Shown here: positions 54,843-62,503 of the stretch, piece after piece
Layout of the letters: each line of letters begins with the position of its first letter
Numbering within the stretch: the stretch's first letter is position 1
Assembly: GCA_028285265.1 (NCBI GenBank)
Contig: JANQPX010000032.1
Span: 1 to 64,000, forward strand
DNA from: Geminicoccaceae bacterium
GTDB lineage: Bacteria > Pseudomonadota > Alphaproteobacteria > Geminicoccales > Geminicoccaceae
DNA length: 64,000 nt
Reading direction: 5' to 3'
Program-made: the position numbers and the translations under genes
The notes under the pieces: model-generated
Told to the model about the DNA's origin: nothing
Seen by the model: the letters and a program-made list of their open reading frames with translations, nothing else
The model's database searches: none

Positions 54843-57248
54843 ATGATGCGTGCCCTAAAGTGGATGGCTGGCGGCTTGCTCGCTTTCACGCCTCTGATCG
54901 CCCTCATCGGCGGTGCTGGCTATCTCTGGTTGCTCAGAGGTTTGCCGGCTTTTGATGGTGAGTTCGCGGTCGATCATATCGAGCGTCCGGTCGAGATCGT
55001 GCGCGATCGCCACGCTGTCCCTCATATCAATGGGCGACGCATCACCGATGTGATCTTCGCCCAAGGCTTTGTCCATGCTCAAGATCGGCTCTGGCAATTG
55101 GAGTTCCAGCGGCGACTTGGTGCTGGCCGGCTCGCAGAGATCGTTGGGCCGGATGCGCTATCGACCGATCGGTTCATGCGCTTGCTCGGCTTTTATCGCG
55201 ATGCTGAAGCGAGCATCGCCTATCTCTCTGACGAAGCAAGAGATTGGCTTGGCGCTTACGCGGACGGCGTTAACGCCTATTTAGAGCAACGGCGTGGACC
55301 TTTGCCGCCCGAGTTCTTGCTGCTGCGCCATCACGATATCGAGCCCTGGAAGCCGGCCGACAGCATCGTGTGGATCAAGATGATGGCGCTGGATCTCAGC
55401 CGAAATTGGCGGAACGAACTGCTGCGCGCGCAACTTGCCAGATATCTGTCGAAGGAGCAGATCGCCGATTTATGGCCGGACTATCCAAGCGACGCGCCGG
55501 TCACACTTGCGGACGATCTTGGCAGCATCGATCTCGATGAACTGGCCTCAGCTCTCCCACCTGCGCCACTACCCGGTCTCGGCTCGAATGGCTGGGTCGT
55601 GTCTGGCCAACATAGCAGCACAGGCGGTCCTCTCTTGGCCAATGATCCGCACCTCGGTTACCGCGTGCCCGGAACTTGGTATCTCGCCCATCTCAAAGCA
55701 CCCGGGCTGGAATTGATCGGTGCAGGCCTGCCCGGCGTGCCGGGAATCGTGCTTGGTCACAATGGTGAAATCGCCTGGGGGATGACCAATACTGGCCCCG
55801 ATAGCCAGGATCTTTTCATCGAAAAGCTCGATCCCTCCAATACAGGCCGCTATCTGACCCCCGACGGCGCTCAACCCTTTGACGTCAGGACCGAAATCAT
55901 TGCCGTCAAGGATGCCGACGACGTTGAAATGACCGTGCGTAGCACGCGCCACGGGCCGGTCATTTCGGACATCATCGATAGTGACCAAGAGCTCGTCGGT
56001 GACGATCGTGTCCTGACGCTCGCCTGGACTGCGCTGCGCGAAGATGACACCAGCATCGAAACGCTGTTCTCTTTAGGGAAGGCAACGGATTGGCAGAGTT
56101 TCCTCAAGGCAGTTGAAGGACATAATGCACCACAGCAGAACCTGTTCTTCGCTGACCGAACAGGTCAGATCGGTATGGCTGCACCTGGACGCGTCCCCAT
56201 TCGGCGTTCCGGTGATGGCCTGTGGCCCGTCCCTGGTTGGACGGACGCGTATGACTGGATCGGCTTCATTCCTCCCGACGAACTCCCGATCAATGTTGAT
56301 CCGAGACAAGGGAAGATCGTTAATGCCAACAATCGAATCGTCACCGAAGACTACCCACACTTGATCACCGCAATTTGGGAACCGCCCCATCGAGCAAGGC
56401 GCATCAACACGCTGCTGAGCGATCAACAACATGATCTCGAGGGCTTCAGCGCAATTCAGCTTGATCAATTTTCCCTTCTTGCTGACGACCTCTTGCCGTT
56501 CCTGCTCAAGGCAAAGCCATCAGACCATCGAGCCAAAGCAGCAATTGATCGGCTCGCAGCCTGGGATCGGGTGATGCGTGTTGATTCTGCCGAACCTCTG
56601 ATCTTTGCGGCTTGGTATCGTGAGTTCACGCGCCTGGTCTATCAAGACGAACTGGGGCCGATGTTTCGATCCTACTGGGGCATTCGTCCGCTCTTCATTG
56701 AGCGCGTTCTGACGCAGCGGCCGGTTTGGTGTGATGATCAAAAAACGGATGATAAAGAGAGCTGCACAGATCTTGCCGGGCCGTCTCTGGACCTAGCCCT
56801 CGACGACCTCACGAGCCGGTTCGGTGACGACCCAGAGGCTTGGCGTTGGGGCGACGCCCATCCCGCAACCATGGCGCATCCGATCTTCAACGGCGTGCCA
56901 TTCTTGAGAGACATCGTCAACATTATCCATCCCGTGGGCGGAGATAGCGTGACGGTCAATGTTGCGCACTACAGCCAGCATAATGAGGCCAATCCTTTTG
57001 CAAGCACCCAAGGCGCAAGCTATCGTGGCCTCTATGATCTTGCCGATCTCGACCAGTCTCGCTTTATCTCGGCAACCGGCCAATCAGGCCATCCATTGTC
57101 TGATCATTATCGGGATCTGACGCATCTCTGGGCGACAGGCGAGACACTTCCTATGATACGCATTCCCGAACACTATAACGATGGCGCTCTGGGACGTCTC
57201 ATCCTTACGCCCGTCAGACGTGAGGACGGCGATCCCCTGTCTGAGTGA
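54843..57248 (+). CDS. Penicillin-acylase/AHL-acylase-family Ntn hydrolase
   Basis: An 801-residue secreted precursor with an N-terminal membrane or signal helix (about 8-32). It shows the alpha-subunit signatures VEIVRDRHAVPHI (50-62) and FAQGFVHAQDRLWQLEFQRR (72-91), then a spacer and a new N-terminal Ser248 in GLGSNGWVVSG, the autoprocessing and nucleophile site. The beta subunit includes LLANDPHLGYRVPGTWYLAHL and NNRIVTEDYPH. Such enzymes cleave penicillins or N-acyl-homoserine lactones (PvdQ/QuiP type) in the periplasm. The substrate cannot be read from the sequence. The start could be either of two adjacent ATGs, and the ribosome binding site is weak. The second XRE regulator follows, downstream of an AT-rich leader. 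Confidence 0.9.
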   Translation: MMRALKWMAGGLLAFTPLIALIGGAGYLWLLRGLPAFDGEFAVDHIERPVEIVRDRHAVPHINGRRITDVIFAQGFVHAQDRLWQLEFQRRLGAGRLAEIVGPDALSTDRFMRLLGFYRDAEASIAYLSDEARDWLGAYADGVNAYLEQRRGPLPPEFLLLRHHDIEPWKPADSIVWIKMMALDLSRNWRNELLRAQLARYLSKEQIADLWPDYPSDAPVTLADDLGSIDLDELASALPPAPLPGLGSNGWVVSGQHSSTGGPLLANDPHLGYRVPGTWYLAHLKAPGLELIGAGLPGVPGIVLGHNGEIAWGMTNTGPDSQDLFIEKLDPSNTGRYLTPDGAQPFDVRTEIIAVKDADDVEMTVRSTRHGPVISDIIDSDQELVGDDRVLTLAWTALREDDTSIETLFSLGKATDWQSFLKAVEGHNAPQQNLFFADRTGQIGMAAPGRVPIRRSGDGLWPVPGWTDAYDWIGFIPPDELPINVDPRQGKIVNANNRIVTEDYPHLITAIWEPPHRARRINTLLSDQQHDLEGFSAIQLDQFSLLADDLLPFLLKAKPSDHRAKAAIDRLAAWDRVMRVDSAEPLIFAAWYREFTRLVYQDELGPMFRSYWGIRPLFIERVLTQRPVWCDDQKTDDKESCTDLAGPSLDLALDDLTSRFGDDPEAWRWGDAHPATMAHPIFNGVPFLRDIVNIIHPVGGDSVTVNVAHYSQHNEANPFASTQGASYRGLYDLADLDQSRFISATGQSGHPLSDHYRDLTHLWATGETLPMIRIPEHYNDGALGRLILTPVRREDGDPLSE

Positions 57249-57733
57249 AGCGATGTTGAAAGGCAATATCTCGGCTGAATGGAGGTGTTCGCAGAATCCA
57301 TTCTCCGATACGTGCCATAAACCATGCGTTATCTCCCTTCAGGCGGAATTGTGTAAATTTAGAGGCGATTTTTCATCAATATCACTTCGCGTGTTGGGAG
57401 ATTGCACAGAATTATCGGTGTGTTGTAGCTAAATTTTTCTCGTTCAAGTTGGCATTTTCAAGACACACGATCTAGACCTTCAACCAGAGAGATGGTTTTT
57501 GCCTCACACAAAAAATTGATGTTTATCATATAAATAAGGATAATTATCTTGGATTTATATCGAATTTTATCGAACTCATTTGTGGTTATAGAGGAATGTC
57601 AATCAATTTTTTCTACATTTTTTTCTAGCGCAAAAGTTTCAAATGCGCTTATTTTACCTTGCGTAGTCATATTGCGCTTGGAATTCACGTTGAGCGGGAA
57701 TCCCGTAGAACGGGCCTTGGAGCTATTGAAGCG
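57249..57733 (+). other. AT-rich leader region upstream of the second XRE regulator
   Basis: The region is AT-rich, with a drop in GC relative to both flanking genes, and contains no supported gene. It holds the putative promoter at 57516-57544. The long distance to the start (about 190 bases) suggests an untranslated leader or an additional start upstream. Confidence 0.5.
57516..57544 (+). promoter_or_regulatory. Putative sigma70 promoter
   Basis: TTGATG (57516-57521) and GATAAT (57539-57544) are separated by 17 bases and lie in an AT-rich background upstream of the XRE gene. In such DNA, chance matches are common. Confidence 0.35.
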
Positions 57734-58159
57734 ATGAATCAAGTAGTGAGTAAAGTCGCCAACACTGGAGTGGCCGGACGCAGCCGTGCGTTGGATGTCG
57801 ATCGCTACGTTAGTATGCGTATTCGCCAACGCAGAATTATGCTTGGCCTAACCCAGCAGCAAATGGCAGAATTGATTGGCGTTACCTATCAGCAAGCCCA
57901 CAAATACGAGACCGGCATTAACCGCATCTCTGCTGGGCGCCTCTATCAAATTGCCCGTGCCCTCGGTGTCGAAATCAGCTACTTCTTTGAAGATGTTGAT
58001 CCAGGTGGCGGCGCCCAAACACGTTCTCATGAGTTGATGCCACAACAGCGGATGCTTCTCGAATTGGCTCGGAATTTCGCGTCGATTAAGAGCAGAAAGC
58101 ATCAAGAAGCGCTCTGCCATCTCGCAAGGGTGCTAAGCGATAGCGAAAATCGCCGCTAG
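57734..58159 (+). CDS. XRE-family transcriptional regulator, paralogue of the gene at 3074-3568
   Basis: A 141-residue regulator with a Cro/C1 HTH (about 24-78): VSMRIRQRRIMLGLTQQQMA, then VTYQQAHKYETGINRI, then LYQIARALGVEISYFFED. This closely parallels the lnt-metK regulator in helix positions and in the KYExGxNRI core, although the overall identity is moderate. I place the start at ATG 57734, with GGAG 12 bases upstream. The frame is open further upstream from a TTG in the AT-rich leader, which is less likely. It lies between the acylase and the FIST/Nudix pair, and its targets are unknown. Confidence 0.85.
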   Translation: MNQVVSKVANTGVAGRSRALDVDRYVSMRIRQRRIMLGLTQQQMAELIGVTYQQAHKYETGINRISAGRLYQIARALGVEISYFFEDVDPGGGAQTRSHELMPQQRMLLELARNFASIKSRKHQEALCHLARVLSDSENRR

Positions 58160-58205
58160 TGACCGCCGTTGCCCGCTTTATTTTGGATTATCACCCGCCA
58201 CTCTT

Positions 58206-58646
58206 TCACGGGCACCGCTTCTCAGCTGCTAAGTTGATGATACGAATGGTCTCCGACCAAAGGTCGAGGTGCGGGATATCTTGGCGTGCGAACCAGCGGG
58301 CGTCGACGGCATCATCGCCCGCAAGCAGATCTGTTTGCTCGGCTTCAGCGACAAAGTCGACCAGCGTGTAGTGGTGACGGACGCGCCCTGAATCATCGCG
58401 GTCAATGAGATCCAATGTCGCCACAATATCACCGAGGCGAATGTCGATACCGGTCTCCTCATGGACCTCGCGCTTTGCCGACTCCGCCAATGTTTCCCCC
58501 AGCATTTGAGCGCCACCGGGTAAGCTCCATTGGCCGGCACGTGGCGGCTTGCCCCGCTTAATAAGAAGTACGTGATCGTTATGCCAGACGACCACGCCAA
58601 CGCCGACGATGGGCTGGCTCGGATACGCTCGGCTCACATCGTGCAC
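58206..58646 (-). CDS. Nudix hydrolase
   Basis: A 146-residue protein with an intact Nudix box, GGAQMLGETLAESAKREVHEETG (G at about 44 to G at about 66), and the preceding KRGKPPRAGQWSLP, typical of ADP-ribose-pyrophosphatase or NADH-pyrophosphatase-type Nudix enzymes. The C-terminus DARWFARQDIPHLDLWSET is the family's recurrent end. Its ATG lies 13 bases inside the end of the FIST gene, so the two are probably coupled. Confidence 0.9.
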   Translation of the reverse strand: MHDVSRAYPSQPIVGVGVVVWHNDHVLLIKRGKPPRAGQWSLPGGAQMLGETLAESAKREVHEETGIDIRLGDIVATLDLIDRDDSGRVRHHYTLVDFVAEAEQTDLLAGDDAVDARWFARQDIPHLDLWSETIRIINLAAEKRCP

Positions 58647-59782
58647 TCGCCTAAGAATAGAGTCAGCACCGCTGCATAACCATACAGCCGATCCCGGAAG
58701 ATCTCACCATTCGTTTGAAAACCCGATAGAGGTACAGGACCCAGGTCTTCATTAAGAATAGCGAGTTCGGCTTCATCTGTCCCAAACAGATGCTGACCCC
58801 GTCCAATCGAGCTATGGTATAGAGCACCTAGAATGGGGCGGGGTTCGGCACGACGCTTCAGATCAGCAACGAGACGCCGAAGATCGGCTTTGGCGCCTTC
58901 TGGGTCGCGCTTGACAAAACAGATATCATCGCCGGCCCGAAGATCGTCGCCAATCGTTATAAAATGGCGCAATGGGTCGATGTCTCCGAGATTGCGCACG
59001 AGATAATCAGTTTGATCCTGCCCCTTTTCCTGCCGAGCTGCGAGAATGAAGCCCGAGGCGCGTTCCAGGTTACGCGCAAGCACCGGGCCCACATCTTCCT
59101 TCAAACACGCCAAGGCCGGTTTGCCATCCAAGGTCGTTACCCAAGGTCCGTCGATACCGGAGACCGTGCGAATCGGTCCGATCGGTGAGCAGCCCTGCGT
59201 GAGCCCTGTGACAATGGGGATGTCGGCTGACAACAGCATGCCCGATAAGCCCCCCTCGGTCGGCCGATCAGCGATCTGTAAGACACCATTACCAGAAGCG
59301 GAGGTCATGCCACCGATGAGAAAGGCGCCCGAAGTTTTGGCGAGACGCGCGATCAACGCAGGTGTCTTGATCTGACGTGGATCGCCATGAACGATCGCGA
59401 CGGCAGGAGGGTGATCGCACTGAAGGCCTCTCGGGCCTTCCGCAGCCGTCAAGGTCTCCAAGCCGTCAAACGCTCGAATTCCATCGGTTGGCAAGGCTGC
59501 CGTGAGAACCGAGATGGCCTTCTCGCGAAATCCTCCCGCGGATTGATCGCAAACGGCACTGCCTCCGGTGCCAATCCATAACCCGATACCTGTCGCTTCC
59601 GTGAGCCGCGTGGCGATCAAATCCAAAGCGTGAGCAAAGATGCTGCCGACATAGACAACGCCGACATTCGTATCAGATGACAGGTTGTTCAGTGCCGATA
59701 GACAGTTGTCGCAAGCACTTAGCCAATCCTCACCCGTCCCGGAGGATGCTCTAAAGGATCTCATAGGCTCCCCATTTTCCAA
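58634..59782 (-). CDS. FIST-domain protein (small-ligand sensing)
   Basis: A 382-residue protein with the FIST N-domain (about 30-220: VGVVYVGSIFAHALDLIAT, GIGLWIGTGGSAVC, FLIGGMTSASG) and the FIST C-domain (about 225-370: AGDDICFVKRDPEGAKADLR, ALYHSSIGRGQHLFG, VPLSGFQTNGEI). FIST domains are found in sensory proteins and are thought to bind small ligands such as amino acids. This one has no attached effector domain. Either Met1 (59782) or Met7 may start it, and neither has an ideal ribosome binding site. It lies between a Nudix gene and a small hydrophobic frame, divergent from the signalling pair. Confidence 0.87.
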   Translation of the reverse strand: MENGEPMRSFRASSGTGEDWLSACDNCLSALNNLSSDTNVGVVYVGSIFAHALDLIATRLTEATGIGLWIGTGGSAVCDQSAGGFREKAISVLTAALPTDGIRAFDGLETLTAAEGPRGLQCDHPPAVAIVHGDPRQIKTPALIARLAKTSGAFLIGGMTSASGNGVLQIADRPTEGGLSGMLLSADIPIVTGLTQGCSPIGPIRTVSGIDGPWVTTLDGKPALACLKEDVGPVLARNLERASGFILAARQEKGQDQTDYLVRNLGDIDPLRHFITIGDDLRAGDDICFVKRDPEGAKADLRRLVADLKRRAEPRPILGALYHSSIGRGQHLFGTDEAELAILNEDLGPVPLSGFQTNGEIFRDRLYGYAAVLTLFLGECTM

Positions 59783-59794
59783 GGGCTACCTAGC

Positions 59795-59965
59795 TCAAGC
59801 TATGATCGAATCCAATAGAATGTTGGTGGCGACAAGCAAAGCCGCTAGCGCCCAGTCTACAGGCGGTTTGTTCAAAACGCCGCTGAATAACACAATGAGC
59901 AATGCAAAACCAAAAACTAATAAAATTTGTCGAAAAAGCTTGATATTGTCGATGACGAACAGCAA
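59795..59965 (-). CDS. Possible small two-helix membrane protein
   Basis: A frame of about 57 codons upstream of the FIST gene encodes two hydrophobic stretches, LVFGFALLIVLFSG and LAALLVATNILLDSII, split by a short polar turn. AGGAGAGG stands close before a TTG at 59965. The spacing is short and TTG is a weak start, so I hold it as a candidate only. The gene order suggests cotranscription with the FIST gene. Confidence 0.4.
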   Translation of the reverse strand: MLFVIDNIKLFRQILLVFGFALLIVLFSGVLNKPPVDWALAALLVATNILLDSIIA

Positions 59966-60210
59966 ACCTCTCCTATAGTGATCGTTATTCGCTTGTCTTG
60001 TTGCACCATGATGTTTGGATTGAAGCAATTTCAATGATTGGCGGACGGACACCGACTTGCGCGGTGCAATTACAAGCAAGGTTTGTTTGATATCGTTTCT
60101 ACAAGAACTTGAAGGAAGAATGGCTGTCCAGTAAGCATGTCGGAATCGCCACCCGACAAGGGCTGTCGTGTCGCCGTTCCCCAAGCTGACATCTCGGATG
60201 CGGGTTGACC

Positions 60211-62358
60211 ATGCTCAATGTGATTGTCATCGACGACCGGGTTACCAATCGCAACATTCTGACGCGATTGGCGATGTCGGTTGAGGAAGGGATTCGGGTC
60301 AAAGCCTTCGCAAGCCCCAAACCTGCTTTGACCTGGCTGGAGCAGACGACACCTGATCTCGTGATTACCGACTTCAAGATGCCTGATATGGATGGCGCGG
60401 ACTTCATCCGAGCCTTTCGTGCCTTGCCCGGTACAGCGGAAGTACCGGTGATGGTGGTCACGGTCTATGAGGAACGCAGCTATTGCTACGAGGCGCTCGA
60501 AGCTGGCGCAACGGACTTTCTGTTGAGTCCAGTCGATCAGGTCGAATTTCGAGCTCGAGCCAAGAATTTGCTGACCATGCGGAAACAGCAAAAACTGCTG
60601 GAGGAACGAGCAGAAGCTTTGCACCATGAGCTCAGTCAAAATCGTGAGCGCCTGGCGCTACCCGCAACAGAACGTCGGCTCCGGAGACTGATTGACTCGA
60701 CCCAGACCTTGATCAACTCGGTCGACCGCCAGGGCCGACTCACCCATGTCAATGACGCTCATCGCGCCATCTATGGCATCAATCCAACGGGCGTCATTGG
60801 CCAGGATCTATCGGCACTTTATGGCGCGGATAGCGCCACTCAGCACCATGTCCAAAATGCCAAAGTCTTCGAAACCGGCGATGTTCTTGGCAGCTTCGAG
60901 CAAGAGGTCATTCTTCCTGATGGCAAGGGACGACGGGTGCTGTTTGCCAGCAAGTCGCCACTCTTCGACGACGCTGGTCAGGTCATCGAGGTCATCACCG
61001 CATCGATCGACATTACGGCCCTTAAGATCAAACAGGCGGAAATGCGCCGAAAGGTCGATCATGACCCACTGACCGACTTGCCGAATCGCAATGTCTATAG
61101 GCTCTATGTCGAAAATGCCCTGAAACGAGCTCGACGCCGCGAAGCCCGCTGTGCGGTTTTGTTGGTCGATCTCGACCGATTCAAGGGCGTCAATGACGCC
61201 TTTGGTCTTGTGGTTGGCGACCGCCTCCTAAAGGGAGTCGCCGAACGACTCGCATCTTGCCTGCGCGAGACCGACGTCATTGGTCATCTCGGCGGCGACG
61301 AGTTTGTCATCCTGCAAACGGATATTCGCGGACCCGAGGAGAGTAGGGCCCTTGCGAGACGCCTTGGCGACAGTTTTGGCGAGCCATTCGATGTCGATGG
61401 CGAAGAGCTTCACATCAGCGCGAGCATCGGAATGACGTTGTTCCCGGCCGATGGACATAGTGCCGACCGCCTCTTGAAGAACGCTGAGCTTGCGATGTAT
61501 CGGGCAAAGGCGATTGGCCGAAACAGCAGCTGTTTCTATTCACCGCAGATGAATTTAGCCGCGCGTCGTACCGGTCTGATGGAGCGTGAGCTTCGCCAGG
61601 CCGTCGCTGCCGACCAGTTCACCGTACACTACCAGCCGCAACGTGCTCTCAATAGCGACAAGATACTCGGTATGGAGGCGCTCCTGCGTTGGCGACACCC
61701 CAGACGAGGCATGGTGCGACCCACTGAGTTCATCGGGCTCGCCGAAACGATCGGTTTGATCAATCCGATTAGCGAGCAAGTGCTTGAGCGATCCTGTCGA
61801 CAACACCGATCCTGGATTGACGCCGGCTTGCCGCCACTCCGGCTCTCCGTCAACCTCTCACCCATACAATTCCGCGAAGAAGGCGTTGTCGACTTGGTTC
61901 GCAATACGCTCGAACGGACTGGTATCCGTCCTGAAAGCCTCGAGATCGAGCTGACCGAAGGCGTCATGCTAGAGAACAGTAAGGTCACCTTCGACAGTCT
62001 TCAAAGCTTGAACGATCTTGGGGTCACCTTTTCGCTCGACGACTTTGGAACGGGTTATTCTTCGCTCGCTTACATCAGGCGCTTGCCGGTACATCGCCTG
62101 AAGATCGATCAAAGCTTTGTCCACCGTCTGGGTCATGACGGACAGGACGATGCTATCGTACGTGCGATCATTGATCTGGGGCACAGCCTCGATCTCAAAA
62201 TAACGGCCGAAGGAGTCGAGACGAGCGGACAACTCGAGCGATTGCAGGAGCTCGGTTGCGATGAGGTACAAGGTGACCTGATCAGCCCACCACTACCCGC
62301 CGAAGCTTTCGAGTTCCTGTTCAACGATGCGTCTTCGGATTGTCCTGCGCCTCATTAA
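60211..62358 (+). CDS. REC-PAS-GGDEF-EAL response regulator (c-di-GMP turnover)
   Basis: A 715-residue protein in four parts. The receiver domain (1-120) has acidic residues Asp8/Asp9, phosphoacceptor Asp54 (ITDFKMPDMDG) and Thr84, but the usual Lys-Pro is Ser-Pro at 106-107 (LLSPVDQ). A PAS-like region spans about 155-270. The GGDEF domain has GGDEF at 361-365 and a complete I-site RETD (352-355), predicting product-inhibited diguanylate cyclase activity. The EAL domain has EAL at 489-491, then DDFGTGYSSL and ITAEGVET, predicting a possible phosphodiesterase. The ATG start (60211) is preferred over a TTG two codons earlier. The neighbouring gene is an RpfC-like histidine kinase on the same strand. 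Confidence 0.93.
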   Translation: MLNVIVIDDRVTNRNILTRLAMSVEEGIRVKAFASPKPALTWLEQTTPDLVITDFKMPDMDGADFIRAFRALPGTAEVPVMVVTVYEERSYCYEALEAGATDFLLSPVDQVEFRARAKNLLTMRKQQKLLEERAEALHHELSQNRERLALPATERRLRRLIDSTQTLINSVDRQGRLTHVNDAHRAIYGINPTGVIGQDLSALYGADSATQHHVQNAKVFETGDVLGSFEQEVILPDGKGRRVLFASKSPLFDDAGQVIEVITASIDITALKIKQAEMRRKVDHDPLTDLPNRNVYRLYVENALKRARRREARCAVLLVDLDRFKGVNDAFGLVVGDRLLKGVAERLASCLRETDVIGHLGGDEFVILQTDIRGPEESRALARRLGDSFGEPFDVDGEELHISASIGMTLFPADGHSADRLLKNAELAMYRAKAIGRNSSCFYSPQMNLAARRTGLMERELRQAVAADQFTVHYQPQRALNSDKILGMEALLRWRHPRRGMVRPTEFIGLAETIGLINPISEQVLERSCRQHRSWIDAGLPPLRLSVNLSPIQFREEGVVDLVRNTLERTGIRPESLEIELTEGVMLENSKVTFDSLQSLNDLGVTFSLDDFGTGYSSLAYIRRLPVHRLKIDQSFVHRLGHDGQDDAIVRAIIDLGHSLDLKITAEGVETSGQLERLQELGCDEVQGDLISPPLPAEAFEFLFNDASSDCPAPH

Positions 62359-62503
62359 AGGCAACGGCTCCCTCTTTCGCGCGCATCGAGTACGTCAGCA
62401 AAATCTTGCCAAGAGGCCCCAATCCATTACCATCTTTAGTGGATGTGCTTTCTATTCTTCTTACATAGCTGCGTTTGTCATTTAAGCAGGATGGGTCCTC
62501 GGG

